A DNA stretch of 64,000 nt from Pseudanabaena biceps (GCA_013361095.1 JAATWA010000001.1:3906958-3970957); one strand, 5' to 3'. Positions 7,668 to 17,050 are shown, counted from the stretch's first letter. Notes: generated by a model from the letters alone, not told the origin. Program-made: numbers and translations.

Positions 7668-8783
7668 ATGATGCTCAACAATATTAATAAGTCAAATTTA
7701 ATAGACGCACAATTAAATAAAAATCGTCCCATTCATGGAGGAAATCGCCAATGGGCGGCGAATATTGCTAAAACAGCCCCAGAAAACATTTTGGATTTTT
7801 CGGCGAGTATCAATCCGCTGGGAATGCCCCAATCAGCGATCGCGGCAATTCAATCTCATTTAACAGATTTAAGTCATTACCCTGATCCTGAATACACATT
7901 GCTAAGAGAAGCGATCGCGCATTTCCACGAACTCACATCTGAGTATATTTTGGCGGGAAATGGGGTTGCCGAGCTACTAACTTGGGTGGGGCGTGATCTA
8001 TCACAATTAGAAGCAACAGTTCTTTTTACCCCCGCCTTTACCGATTACTACCGCGCTCTTAAAGCCTTTGATTGCAAGATAGAGACATACCCACTTACAC
8101 CCTTTTTCTCAATAGGAGATGAGAGTAAATTTTTACTTAATAATCCCCAAACAAAAGGAATCTTAATCAATAATCCTCATAATCCCACGGGATACTTATT
8201 CACTAAAGATTTTTTAAAGCCTTACTTAGAAAAGTTTGCCCTTGTGGTAATCGATGAAGCATTTATGGACTTTCTGACACCAGATAAGCAGCAAAGCTTG
8301 ATTGATTTAGTTCCATTACATCCAAATCTAGTGATTTTACGATCGCTAACTAAGTTTTATTGCTTACCCGGTTTGAGACTTGGCTATGCGATCGCCCATC
8401 CTGAGCGTTTAGCCCGTTGGCAAGCATGGCGCGATCCTTGGTGTGTCAATGCCTTAGCCGAAGCCGCAGGCATAGCAGTGTTAGGTGATCGCGAGTTTCA
8501 GCAACAGACATGGACTTGGCTAGAGGGTGCGAGATCTCAATTATTTACAGGTTTGGCTAAAATTTCAGGGTTAACGCCTCTGATCAATCCTGCCAATTAC
8601 TTATTAGTAAAAACAGAAATTGCAGGTTCGCGATTGCAGAAAGAACTATTACAACTAGACAAGATCTTGATTCGCGATTGTTTGAGCTTTCCCGAATTAG
8701 GCGATCGTTTTTTTAGAGTAGCGGTGCGCTTAGAAAACGAAAATCAGCGATTGCTCAAAGCTTTGTCAACCTTAACCACTTAG
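7668..8783 (+). CDS. cobD: Threonine-phosphate decarboxylase-like PLP enzyme (CobD/CobC)
   Basis: A fold-type I PLP enzyme of the histidinol-phosphate aminotransferase superfamily. The N-terminal HGGNRQWAA motif and LDFSASINPLGMP block are those of L-threonine-O-3-phosphate decarboxylases, which make the (R)-1-amino-2-propanol phosphate arm of cobalamin. NPHNPTGYLF, VVIDEAFMDF, the Schiff-base lysine in RSLTKFYCLPGLRLGYA, and the C-terminal FRVAVRLENENQRLL complete the fold. True HisC usually lacks the N-terminal HGG block, so CobD is preferred. A second Met two codons in could be the actual start. No other cobalamin genes are adjacent. Confidence 0.8.
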   Translation: MMLNNINKSNLIDAQLNKNRPIHGGNRQWAANIAKTAPENILDFSASINPLGMPQSAIAAIQSHLTDLSHYPDPEYTLLREAIAHFHELTSEYILAGNGVAELLTWVGRDLSQLEATVLFTPAFTDYYRALKAFDCKIETYPLTPFFSIGDESKFLLNNPQTKGILINNPHNPTGYLFTKDFLKPYLEKFALVVIDEAFMDFLTPDKQQSLIDLVPLHPNLVILRSLTKFYCLPGLRLGYAIAHPERLARWQAWRDPWCVNALAEAAGIAVLGDREFQQQTWTWLEGARSQLFTGLAKISGLTPLINPANYLLVKTEIAGSRLQKELLQLDKILIRDCLSFPELGDRFFRVAVRLENENQRLLKALSTLTT

Positions 8784-8803
8784 CTAATGCAATGTAAATC
8801 TCA

Positions 8804-8836
8804 GACTGTGGCGCACGCTGCGCGTGCGCCACAGTC
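8804..8836. repeat. GTGGCGCACGC palindrome
   Basis: A perfect palindrome with arms GACTGTGGCGCACGC. A close relative is at 47019-47053 in front of the phosphoribulokinase gene, and weaker relatives with CTGTGGC arms are at 20312-20352 and 55768-55795. Confidence 0.8.
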
Positions 8837-8866
8837 AATAAGCAAGTATGCAACTCGCTTATTGAT

Positions 8867-8942
8867 AGCCACAAGCCAAAACCCAAGAGAGAGTTGCCGC
8901 GCTTCGCGCGGCAACTCTCTCTTGGGTTTTGGTTTTGTGGCT
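8867..8942. repeat. ACCCAAG-type palindrome with family D-like right flank
   Basis: AGCCACAAGCCAAAACCCAA arms run into a GAGAGAGTTGCCGCGC stem with a TTCG tip. The right flank continues GGCTACAGCTATAGC, like the family D end. It lies about 130 bp upstream of the glgB start. Confidence 0.8.
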
Positions 8943-9075
8943 GGCTACAGCTATAGCTTGACTTTAGCTGTATTTACTAGGGGCTAGGTAAACTTTAGTC
9001 TTTAGATTAAGTTACGCGCTGTGATTTGGTTAATAATATGCAGTAATTTAAATATGTGTGTTTATTAAAAGAGAT

Positions 9076-11334
9076 ATGACCCCAACCCTCCCCACCGAGC
9101 AAATTGATCGCATTGTGTGGAATCAACACCACGACCCGTTTACAGTCCTTGGTCTCCATGAAATTGAGCAAGATGGTAAGTTGGTATGGGTGGTTAGAGC
9201 ATATCTACCCGACGCAGAATCTGTCTGCATAGTTACTAAAGATCATCACCGCGAATATCCGATGCAATCAGTGCATCATCCTCACTTTTTTGAATGCATT
9301 ATTAGCGAAGCCTCCCATTTGTCTGGCTATAAGTTTCGAGTCAAGTCTGGTGACAGCGATCGCTTAATTCATGATCCTTACTCTTTCAAATCGCCGTTAC
9401 TAACTGAATTTGATGCCTACTTATTCGGCGAAGGCACACATTATCAGATTTATGAAAAAATGGGCGCTCACCTCGCGACCATTGACGGAATAAGTGGTGT
9501 TTATTTTGCAGTTTGGGCGCCAAATGCGCGTAACGTCTCTCTGATTGGAGACTTCAATGCTTGGGATGGACGCAAGCATCAAATGCGAAGAGGCAATACG
9601 GGCATTTGGGACTTGTTTATTCCTGAGTTAACAGTGGGCGCTGTCTATAAATACGAAATTAAAAGTCCTGAAGGGCATATCTACGAAAAGTCCGATCCCT
9701 ATGGCTATTTCCAAGAAGTGCGACCTAAAACCGCCTCGATTGTCACAGACCTCAGTACCTATGAATGGACTGATCAAGCATGGCTAGAAAAGCGCCGTTC
9801 TGAAGATCCTCTCAAAAAGCCAATTTCTGTGTATGAAATGCATCTTGGCTCATGGATGCATGCTGCGACCTTAAATCCTCCTGACGACGGTTATCAGACT
9901 GTAACAGCAGCCGATCTTAAACCAGGGGCAAGATTTCTCACCTATCGCGAGCTTGCCGAAGACCTCATTCCCTATGTTAAGGAAATGGGTTACACGCATA
10001 TTGAAATGATGCCGATCGCGGAGCATCCCTTTGATGGCTCATGGGGATATCAAGTCACAGGATATTATGCTGCGACTTCACGCTATGGCACACCCCAAGA
10101 CTTGATGTATTTCATCGACAAGTGTCATCAAAATGATATTGGCATTATTGTCGATTGGGTTCCCGCCCACTTCCCTAAAGATGGTCATGGTTTATCGTTC
10201 TTTGATGGCACATTTCTTTATGAGCCTGCCGATGTCCGCATTGGAGAACATAAGGAGTGGGGAACCAAAATCTTTAACTACAAGCGTAGTGAAGTGAAGA
10301 ACTTCCTCATTGCCAATGTTCTGTTTTGGTTTGAGAAGTATCACATTGATGGAATCCGTGTTGATGCAGTTGCTTCCATGATCTATCGCGATTACAACCG
10401 TCCCACAGGTACATGGCTAGCCAATGAACATGGCGGTCGCGAAAGTCTAGAAGCGATCGAGTTATTCCGTCACCTCCATAGTATTCTCTTCACCTATTAT
10501 CCTGGTGCTTTATCCATTGCCGAAGAATCTACTTCTTGGCCGATGGTAACATGGCCAGCCTATTCAGGAGGATTAGGCTTCAATCTGAAATGGAACATGG
10601 GCTGGATGCACGATATGCTTGACTATTTCAAGCTTGATCCGTACTTCCGAGGACACAATAATAACTATCTTACCTTCAGTATTTGGTACGCTTTTAGCGA
10701 GAACTTCATGCTAGCGCTCTCCCATGATGAGGTAGTTCATGGCAAGAGTCCGATGATTGGGAAGATGCCAGGGGATGAGTGGCAGAAGTTTGCGAACCTG
10801 CGCTGTCTCTATGGCTATATGTTTACCCATCCTGGCAAAAAGACGATGTTCATGGGTATGGAATTTGGTCAATGGTCAGAGTGGAATGTATGGGGTGATT
10901 TGGAATGGCATCTATTGCAATACCCAAGCCACAAGAATTTACAAAAATATGTGAGTGATCTCAATAAACTGTTGCGATCGCTTCCTGAACTCTATGTGCA
11001 AGATTTTTCGCAAGCTGGATTTGAGTGGATTGAGTGTAATGACACTCAAAATTCAGTAACTTCTTTCTTGCGGAAGGGTGAAGATGGAGAATTTGTCCTA
11101 GTAGTATGTAACTTTACACCTGTTCCCCATTACAACTACCGTGTAGGCGTACCTGAGAAGGGATTTTATAAAGAAGTTCTCAATAGTGATGCCTCAATTT
11201 ATGGTGGCAGTGGTCTTGGCAATTTGGGTGGTAAATATGCTGATGACTATGGTGTTCATGGCAAACCCTATTCTGTGGACGTGACAGCGCCACCTTTGGC
11301 AGTCGTTGTCTTCAAGTTTATTGGTGAAGTGTAG
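9076..11334 (+). CDS. glgB: 1,4-alpha-glucan branching enzyme (GH13)
   Basis: Introduces alpha-1,6 branches into glycogen. I choose the ATG at 9076 (MTPTLPTEQ) over the upstream GTG at 9058, because an AAAAGAG ribosome site precedes it and cyanobacterial GlgB proteins begin in this way. Order: N-terminal domain with HHDPFTVLGLHE, CBM48 (VYFAVWAPNARNVSLIGDFN), then the GH13 barrel with catalytic Asp in IDGIRVDAVASM, Glu in IAEESTSWP and transition-state Asp in LSHDEVVHGK, and a C-terminal beta domain. About 752 residues, normal for the family. No glgA or glgC is adjacent. Confidence 0.95.
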   Translation: MTPTLPTEQIDRIVWNQHHDPFTVLGLHEIEQDGKLVWVVRAYLPDAESVCIVTKDHHREYPMQSVHHPHFFECIISEASHLSGYKFRVKSGDSDRLIHDPYSFKSPLLTEFDAYLFGEGTHYQIYEKMGAHLATIDGISGVYFAVWAPNARNVSLIGDFNAWDGRKHQMRRGNTGIWDLFIPELTVGAVYKYEIKSPEGHIYEKSDPYGYFQEVRPKTASIVTDLSTYEWTDQAWLEKRRSEDPLKKPISVYEMHLGSWMHAATLNPPDDGYQTVTAADLKPGARFLTYRELAEDLIPYVKEMGYTHIEMMPIAEHPFDGSWGYQVTGYYAATSRYGTPQDLMYFIDKCHQNDIGIIVDWVPAHFPKDGHGLSFFDGTFLYEPADVRIGEHKEWGTKIFNYKRSEVKNFLIANVLFWFEKYHIDGIRVDAVASMIYRDYNRPTGTWLANEHGGRESLEAIELFRHLHSILFTYYPGALSIAEESTSWPMVTWPAYSGGLGFNLKWNMGWMHDMLDYFKLDPYFRGHNNNYLTFSIWYAFSENFMLALSHDEVVHGKSPMIGKMPGDEWQKFANLRCLYGYMFTHPGKKTMFMGMEFGQWSEWNVWGDLEWHLLQYPSHKNLQKYVSDLNKLLRSLPELYVQDFSQAGFEWIECNDTQNSVTSFLRKGEDGEFVLVVCNFTPVPHYNYRVGVPEKGFYKEVLNSDASIYGGSGLGNLGGKYADDYGVHGKPYSVDVTAPPLAVVVFKFIGEV

Positions 11335-11344
11335 CCATATAGCG

Positions 11345-11400
11345 GCGCTTCGCTCTGTCAAAAGAAGAAGAGTTGCGCCGCAACTCTTCTTCGGTTTTAA
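11345..11400. repeat. Degenerate palindrome after glgB
   Basis: An inner perfect stem, GAAGAAGAGTTGC-GCC-GCAACTCTTCTTC (about 11364-11392), follows a broken GCGGCGCTTCGC segment, as if one element decayed beside another. Confidence 0.65.
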
Positions 11401-11497
11401 ACAAAAATTGCTGTAATAAAAATAGTGAACTCACTATGGCGCGTTTTGATCGCATATTGCTATAGTAAGTGAGCCGCATCAATTGCCATCTCATCCT

Positions 11498-12166
11498 ATG
11501 AAAAAGTATAGTTATCTCGCCATTGGTCTAGTTGCTTTATCAATGTTGTCAATGAGTGCTTGTACGTCATCTACGCCAGTAGCAGATAACGCAACTCCAA
11601 CACCTACAGTGGCTACTGATAAAACGACCACGCCAAAAAGTACGACTACGCCAGATACTAAACCAGAGCAGAAGAACGACACTAAAGTCGCAGTTGACAG
11701 TGCGGCAGTTTGGCAAGATTACAAGTCAGCCAATGGTAAGTTTAGTGTGCAAATGCCTAGTAAGCCACAAGAACAAGTTCAAGACCAAACAACTGATGTG
11801 GGAACGATCAAGTTGAATATGGTGATTGCAGAAGCTAGTGACTCTGGTTACTTTATTGGCTTTGCTGATTTCCCTAGCAAGGTGGCGAATCCCGAAGATG
11901 TTCAGAAAGGTCTAACTGAGTCTGTAAAAGGTTCAGTGGGCAATATCAAGGGAACCATTTTATCTGAGAAGGAATATATGCTAGGTACAGTGCCTTGTCG
12001 AGATTTTGAGGCAAATGGTAAGGTTCAGTCTACAGATGTCTTGATGAAGGGTAGATTTTGTCTAGCTGATAATCGGTTGTATCAGATATTTGCTTTAGGC
12101 GCGAAGGACAAGCTAGCTGTTACTGATGTTGATCGCTTTATTGGGTCGTTCAAAATCGAAAGCTAA
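11498..12166 (+). CDS. Putative lipoprotein with PsbP-like C-terminal region
   Basis: The ATG at 11498 starts a lipoprotein signal (MKKYSYLAIGLVALSMLSMS, then AC), with Cys about residue 22 as the likely lipid anchor. A Thr/Pro/Lys-rich linker (residues 25-65) leads to a domain of about 150 residues. It has the pattern FSVQMPSKPQEQ, then YFIGFADFP, TVPCRDFEANG and FIGSFKIES. This resembles PsbP-like/DUF1795-type folds, but I cannot assign a family with confidence. It is probably anchored in the plasma or thylakoid membrane facing the periplasm/lumen. Monocistronic, ended by hairpins. Confidence 0.7.
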   Translation: MKKYSYLAIGLVALSMLSMSACTSSTPVADNATPTPTVATDKTTTPKSTTTPDTKPEQKNDTKVAVDSAAVWQDYKSANGKFSVQMPSKPQEQVQDQTTDVGTIKLNMVIAEASDSGYFIGFADFPSKVANPEDVQKGLTESVKGSVGNIKGTILSEKEYMLGTVPCRDFEANGKVQSTDVLMKGRFCLADNRLYQIFALGAKDKLAVTDVDRFIGSFKIES

Positions 12167-12170
12167 CTCC

Positions 12171-12252
12171 AAAAAAAGCATTGCAAAGCACTACTTTTTT
12201 TGCTTTGAAAAATATTTAAAAAGCTGGCTTTGCCAGCTTTTTAAATATTTTT
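12171..12252. terminator. Two hairpins after the lipoprotein gene
   Basis: An A7...T7 hairpin (12171-12201) is followed by a perfect palindrome (12208-12252), AAAAATATTTAAAAAGCTGGC with TTT tip. They lie between convergent genes and can terminate both. Confidence 0.75.
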
Positions 12253-12283
12253 TTAGTTTTTAGGAAAGCTCAAAGTGCCGTGT

Positions 12284-13165
12284 CTATTCCTCTTCGTATT
12301 CTTGCTCTCGCGTTACCCAATTACACAAAGCCAAGAGAATAGACACAGCGATAACTGAGAAGATTTGCGAACCATCGCCAGAATGCCAATATTTGAAAAG
12401 ATCATCTTGTCTAGAGATCAAAACTAATAAAGCTACTCTCAAAGAATTGACGACAAAGGCGATCGCGATCGCTGAGGGAAACATAATCCACATCTGCCAT
12501 CGCTCAGTAGGGAAGACTAATACAAACATTAAGGTGATTCGCAATAGCATCAAGATCGGTGGCAAACCTGCACAGCCTCGCGCTACCTCCACAGCACCAT
12601 ATTGGCTCACAATTGAGATGCCTTCCTGCACGACTTTTATGCCGCCATACCACAGCGCTGAGTTAGCAAATTGCGCCGTAAACACATTCACAGGAATGAT
12701 CCGTTCGATCGCCGCAAACAAAAAAGACGTAGGAATACCGAGGGTCGCCGCCAGTAAAATTGGTTGCCAATATTGCCGCAATCCTTTCCAGCCTGAAGCA
12801 ATTAGGGCGATCCCAATAGTTGCCATAACTGGAATCAAGATGAACAAAATGTCATAAACTCGGCGAGTCAATAGGCTTTTGGTAAGTACCCAGATAATTA
12901 ATAATGTGCCAACAGCGATCGCAGAGGGCGTGGTCTCAAACTTAAGCTTGGAGCGATCGCGAATTACTAACAGAATTGCCACAGCCCAAGTCAACAACTG
13001 AATTGCTGTCTCATCAACGCTTTCGGCAAGCCTAGCCATGAGCGTGATATTGATGGCAATTATGCTCACCCATGCCGAAAGCAACCAAAAGTCTAGTTTT
13101 TTTACCGCTTGTTGGAGTTCGACCTGTAAGCTTGTAAAATCTCCGCGCAAAATATCATTGAACAT
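12284..13165 (-). CDS. Exosortase-family transpeptidase (cyanoexosortase)
   Basis: A 293-residue membrane protein with about eight hydrophobic segments. It carries the exosortase/archaeosortase triad: C198 in VARGCAGLPPILMLLR, R243 in NSLRVALLVLI and H261 in YWHSGDGSQIF. Family knowledge: exosortases cleave and reattach proteins bearing a C-terminal PEP-CTERM-type signal. I cannot decide between cyanoexosortases A and B. It is 28 bp downstream of ctaE on the same strand, an unexpected partner for a respiratory operon. The usual small exosortase-associated protein and PEP-CTERM substrate are not next to it; the nearest downstream gene is convergent. Confidence 0.88.
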   Translation of the reverse strand: MFNDILRGDFTSLQVELQQAVKKLDFWLLSAWVSIIAINITLMARLAESVDETAIQLLTWAVAILLVIRDRSKLKFETTPSAIAVGTLLIIWVLTKSLLTRRVYDILFILIPVMATIGIALIASGWKGLRQYWQPILLAATLGIPTSFLFAAIERIIPVNVFTAQFANSALWYGGIKVVQEGISIVSQYGAVEVARGCAGLPPILMLLRITLMFVLVFPTERWQMWIMFPSAIAIAFVVNSLRVALLVLISRQDDLFKYWHSGDGSQIFSVIAVSILLALCNWVTREQEYEEE

Positions 13166-13193
13166 GGCTAGTCGTGTATTTTAAAGTTGAGAG

Positions 13194-13820
13194 CTAAAGA
13201 ATATATAACAATAAAAACAAGACAATCCATACAATATCGACGAAGTGCCAATATATTGATGCAGCTTCGATACCAAAATGACTAGTACTGCTGTAATGTC
13301 CAGACTTCAGCGATCGCACTAACACAGTTCCAATCAATGACAAGCCAATGATTACGTGCAAGCCATGAAAGCCAGTCAATACATAGAAAGTGCTAGCAAA
13401 TAGATTGGTGGTTAACCCAAATTCTAGATGTTGATATTCATATATCTGCCCTGCAATAAAAATTGCACCCATGACGAAAGTGGCGAGAAACCAAAGTTGA
13501 GCAGATTTAACCTTATTTTCTTTAATTGCATGATCCGCTTGATGGATTACAAAGCTACTAGATACAAGAATAATTGTGTTAATTCCAGGTAAAAGAAGCT
13601 CTAGGTCTGGTGTCCCTTCGGGCGGCCATGAGGTGGCAACAGAACGGAAGGTTAAGTAGGCTGCAAACAATCCAAAAAACAGCATTCCTTCAGAAACTAG
13701 GAATACAATCAAACCAAATACCCTTAGATCTGGATGTTCGCCATGACCTGCTTCGACAGCATGATCGAGGGTAATGGATTCTGGGCTGATCGCCGTGTTA
13801 GGAGTAATCGATCCTTGCAT
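13194..13820 (-). CDS. ctaE: Cytochrome c oxidase subunit III
   Basis: A 208-residue protein with five predicted transmembrane segments, the length of short cyanobacterial subunit III. Typical blocks are LRVFGLIVFLVSEGMLFFGLFAAYLTFR, ITGFHGLHVIIGL-like (LTGFHGLHVIIG) and WHFVDIVWIVLF near the C-terminus. It stabilises subunits I/II of the aa3-type terminal oxidase. It is the third gene of ctaC-ctaD-ctaE, but separated from ctaD by 220 bp holding palindromes. Confidence 0.93.
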   Translation of the reverse strand: MQGSITPNTAISPESITLDHAVEAGHGEHPDLRVFGLIVFLVSEGMLFFGLFAAYLTFRSVATSWPPEGTPDLELLLPGINTIILVSSSFVIHQADHAIKENKVKSAQLWFLATFVMGAIFIAGQIYEYQHLEFGLTTNLFASTFYVLTGFHGLHVIIGLSLIGTVLVRSLKSGHYSSTSHFGIEAASIYWHFVDIVWIVLFLLLYIL

Positions 13821-13863
13821 AGTTGAAATGTTGGGATAAAGGAATAATGGCTGATAAGGTGCT

Positions 13864-14029
13864 TACAGCGCTTTGCGCCAAAACCAGAACCAAGAATTTT
13901 TTTGAAAGTGTTGCAAAGCAACACTTTCAAAAAAATTCTTGTGGTTCGTTTGATTGGAAATTGCTCTAAGCCAATTGTATGGGTGTCACCCAGAGGACGA
14001 CGAGTAGCGGCGCTTCGCACCGCTACTCG
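13864..14029. repeat. Family A element plus a short palindrome between ctaD and ctaE
   Basis: The left arm TACAGCGCTTTGCGC (13864-13878) precedes a 49 bp perfect palindrome (13892-13940) with AAGAATTTTTTTGAAAGTG arms and a TTGCAAAGCAA tip. The same inner stem is at 20408-20456. A second small hairpin (14001-14029, CGAGTAGCGG arms) lies next to the ctaD stop. These insertions interrupt an otherwise compact operon. Confidence 0.8.
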
Positions 14030-14040
14030 CTAAATTAAAC

Positions 14041-15708
14041 TTAGGTTGCCTGAGAAGCAGCGATCGCGGCTTCTTGACGAGCGAGACGATATTCTTCGCC
14101 GTAGTCATAGGGGCCAGTAGTTAGCTGAGGTTCACCCACCCAGTTATGAGGAATTGGTGGTGAAGAAGTTGTCCATTCAAGAGTTAACGCATTCCAAGGA
14201 TTATCGGGCGCTTGCTCACCTTTGAACCAACTGTAAACCGCGTTAATCACAAAGGGAACTGTGGAAATCGCCAGAACAAATGCTCCAATCGTACAAATTA
14301 CATTAATTGGTGCGAATTGGGGATCATACTGAGCGACACGACGAGGCATCCCTTGCAATCCCAGAATATGCATGGGACCAAAGGTTAGGTGCATCCCAAT
14401 AAAGGTCAAGACAAAATGTACTTTGCCCCAAAACTCATTGAGCATCCGACCAGTCATCTTTGGAAACCAGTGATATAGCCCTGCATAGATACCAAATACA
14501 CTGCCGCCAAAAAGAACGTAGTGGAAGTGAGCAACCACAAAATAGGTGTCATGGACATGGATATCAATAGGGGCAGAGCCGAGCATTACGCCACTCAAAC
14601 CACCGATTAGGAATGTGGAGATAAATCCCATCGCAAATAGTAAGGGACTCTCGAGACGCAACTTACCGCCCCATAGTGTCGCCACCCAACTAAATACTTT
14701 GATCCCCGTTGGCACTGCAACTAGCAAAGTTGCCACCATAAAGAAAACACGCAGCCAGTCAGGTGTACCGCTAGTAAACATATGGTGTGCCCATACAAAC
14801 AATCCCAAAGCACAAATCATCATGCTGGAATAGGCGATCGCCTTATATCCAAAAATAGGCTTGCGGCTGTGAGGAGGCAAAACTTCAGAAATAATTCCAA
14901 ATACAGGCAACACCATCACATAGACGGCAGGGTGCGAATAGAACCAGAACAAATGTTGATAAACAACGGGATCACCGCCACCCGTGGGGTTGAAGAAATT
15001 AGTACCTATCAGCAGGTCAAACCCTAGTAATACCATTGCGCCCGCCAGTACAGGAGTTGCCAGCAGAGCCAGTACCGAAGTCGCCATCATCGCCCAGCAG
15101 AATAGCGGCATACTGAACAAGTCCATTTCTGGCATCCGCATCGCCCAGATGGTGACGATAAAGTTGACCGCCGCCAAAATCGACGAGGTTCCCACTAAGA
15201 TAATGCTGAGAATCCACACGGCTTGACCAAGGTGTTCATCGGTCAAAATACTAAGAGGTGGATAGGCTGTCCAACCAGTGGAAGCGGGACCAAAGAAAAA
15301 GCTGCTCATTAGCAAGAGTCCCGCAGGAATCGTTAGCCAAAAAGCGATCGCATTTAATCTTGGGAAAGCCATATCTCGCGCCCCAATCATCAGAGGTATG
15401 AGATAGTTGCCAAAACCACCAGTCACCGCAGGCACAATCCATAAAAAGATCATCACTGTGCCATGCATGGTAAACAGGCTGTTATAAAAAGCGGGATCAA
15501 CCAAGTCGGGATCAGGAGTAGCTAATTCCACCCGCACAGCTGAAGCCAAAGCCCCACCGATTAGATAAAAAACAAAGGAAGTAACTAAGTATTGAATTCC
15601 GATTACTTTGTGATCAACGCTAAAAGTGAAAAATTCCCACCAAGGTGTTTTTTGGGGTTCTATTCCCATTGCACCTGAGTCTTGGGTTGGTATCAGAGTC
15701 TGAGTCAT
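14041..15708 (-). CDS. ctaD: Cytochrome c oxidase subunit I
   Basis: The catalytic haem-copper subunit, about 555 residues and twelve transmembrane helices. The CuB/haem motifs are present: WFYSHPAVYVMVLP, SSMMICALGLFVWAHHMFTSG, and HDTYFVVAHFHYVLFGG with haem a/a3 histidines. The YSHPAVY motif, lacking the PEVY glutamate, places it in the A2-type oxidases. I start at the ATG at 15708 (MTQTLIPTQ); an upstream TTG at 15762 would lie in the ctaC-ctaD palindrome. Electrons come from cytochrome c6/plastocyanin via CtaC. Confidence 0.95.
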   Translation of the reverse strand: MTQTLIPTQDSGAMGIEPQKTPWWEFFTFSVDHKVIGIQYLVTSFVFYLIGGALASAVRVELATPDPDLVDPAFYNSLFTMHGTVMIFLWIVPAVTGGFGNYLIPLMIGARDMAFPRLNAIAFWLTIPAGLLLMSSFFFGPASTGWTAYPPLSILTDEHLGQAVWILSIILVGTSSILAAVNFIVTIWAMRMPEMDLFSMPLFCWAMMATSVLALLATPVLAGAMVLLGFDLLIGTNFFNPTGGGDPVVYQHLFWFYSHPAVYVMVLPVFGIISEVLPPHSRKPIFGYKAIAYSSMMICALGLFVWAHHMFTSGTPDWLRVFFMVATLLVAVPTGIKVFSWVATLWGGKLRLESPLLFAMGFISTFLIGGLSGVMLGSAPIDIHVHDTYFVVAHFHYVLFGGSVFGIYAGLYHWFPKMTGRMLNEFWGKVHFVLTFIGMHLTFGPMHILGLQGMPRRVAQYDPQFAPINVICTIGAFVLAISTVPFVINAVYSWFKGEQAPDNPWNALTLEWTTSSPPIPHNWVGEPQLTTGPYDYGEEYRLARQEAAIAASQAT

Positions 15709-15760
15709 AGAGCGCTTGATTTGATTAGGTAATTTATATGTAAGGGCTTCACCGTAAGAC

Positions 15761-15816
15761 AAAGAACCAATTTTTGATGGTGCGGCGAAGCCGCACCATC
15801 AAAAATTGGTTCCTTT
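15761..15816. repeat. Palindrome between ctaC and ctaD
   Basis: A 56 bp near-perfect palindrome, AAAGAACCAATTTTTGATGG arms with GCGGC-GAA-GCCGC tip. Its right end overlaps the ctaC stop codon (15815-15817). It sits inside an operon, so it may cause partial termination or protect the 3' end of the ctaC message. Confidence 0.85.
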
Positions 15817-16774
15817 ATTTGTGCTGCATATGCAAATGGTCAACACCTAGCTGAGCCATCTTGCCTGAGAGAAATTCTTGATCGTTCATTTCTGAAACAT
15901 TTCGTGTAGCCACGATCGCTTCAGGATCATTTGCGGCTACTTCCTGTTGTTCAGCTAGCCATGTTTGATAATCTTCGGGCGTATCAATGACCATCGTAGT
16001 TCGCATACCGCCATGATAGGAGCCGCATAGCTCGGCACAAACAACTGGATATTCACCAACTACACGGGGCGTAAATTCTAGGAAAGTTTCACGACCAGGG
16101 ATTACATCCTGCTTGATGCGTAACTGGGGAACCCAGAAGGCGTGTAGCACATCCACGGCTGACATATTGAGCCGAACTTTTTTGCCGACAGGCACGTGGA
16201 GTTCAGCTGTGGCAATTTCATTGGGATAATTAAAAATCCAAGCAAATTGCATTGCACTGACATTGATTGCCACCACATCATCACCACCAATAGGTAAAGT
16301 TCCTGCCATCAATACTCCATCAGTGTTAGCGGAGGCGAGAGTTGCTTTGGGCATACCGCCCCTTTCATGATGAGCGATTGTGTGGGTCATGCCACCATGA
16401 GCCATGCCCTCAGTCCCCTGTGTGCCTTGCATCGCGGTGTAGACATCAAAGCTATAAATCGCAACCCACATCACGATTACGGTGGGTATGGCTGTCCAGA
16501 CAATTTCTAGCTTTAAATTTTCGTGAATAGTTTCGCCATCGGTTTCGTCACCTTCGCGACGGCGAAACTTAACGATTGAGTAAATCAGAACGCCTTCAAT
16601 AATCAGGAAGAAGCCGAAAGCGATCGCTAAGATCGTGTTGAACAGGTCATCGTATAACAGAGCTTCGTCCCCTGCGGCGACTGGTAGCAAACCATTGTTG
16701 CGCCCGTACCAAATGCTAGCGGCGATAATTAAGCCAATGATGACAATTCCCGAAATTAAGTTGTTTTTTTTCAT
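15815..16774 (-). CDS. ctaC: Cytochrome c oxidase subunit II
   Basis: A 319-residue subunit with an N-terminal signal-anchor (MKKNNLISGIVIIGLIIAAS), a second TM hairpin (LAIAFGFFLIIEGVLIYSIV and IVWTAIPTVIVMWVAIYSFDV) and a periplasmic/lumenal cupredoxin domain. All CuA ligands are visible: His in DVLHAFWVP and the CAELCGSYHGGM cluster (Cys, Glu, Cys, His, Met). A Gly/Met/His-rich insert (about residues 118-140, GTEGMAHGGMTHTIAHHERG) is unusual and could bind copper. First gene of the cta operon, with its promoter in the 563 bp upstream gap. Confidence 0.95.
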   Translation of the reverse strand: MKKNNLISGIVIIGLIIAASIWYGRNNGLLPVAAGDEALLYDDLFNTILAIAFGFFLIIEGVLIYSIVKFRRREGDETDGETIHENLKLEIVWTAIPTVIVMWVAIYSFDVYTAMQGTQGTEGMAHGGMTHTIAHHERGGMPKATLASANTDGVLMAGTLPIGGDDVVAINVSAMQFAWIFNYPNEIATAELHVPVGKKVRLNMSAVDVLHAFWVPQLRIKQDVIPGRETFLEFTPRVVGEYPVVCAELCGSYHGGMRTTMVIDTPEDYQTWLAEQQEVAANDPEAIVATRNVSEMNDQEFLSGKMAQLGVDHLHMQHK

Positions 16775-16979
16775 GGTCGTAGGTTGCCCTATCGTGCTAC
16801 TCCTGATGTGTTGATCGGAAATCGTTAATTGGAATTAATGTGAGCTTAGCTAATTACTCATATCTAAATTTGGACAGATTGACATATATCTTATCTTGCA
16901 CCTATTTCTTGGGTGAGGGTCAATTGTTTGTTATTTTTTAGTATTTTCTTTGGGATCAACATTAAGTATTGTGCGCTAA

Positions 16980-17050
16980 TACAGCGCTTTGCGATTTCTT
17001 AAACCAAAAGATGAGTTGCAGCGCGAAGCACCGCAACTCATCTTTTGGTT
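16980..17050. repeat. Family A palindrome
   Basis: The left arm TACAGCGCTTTGCGATTTCTTA is followed by a hairpin (17002-17050) with AACCAAAAGATGAGTTGC arms. The right family A arm is decayed. Confidence 0.8.

Noticed and set aside
8787..8987. 66-codon open frame after the cobD-like gene
   Set aside because: It is built almost wholly from two palindromes.
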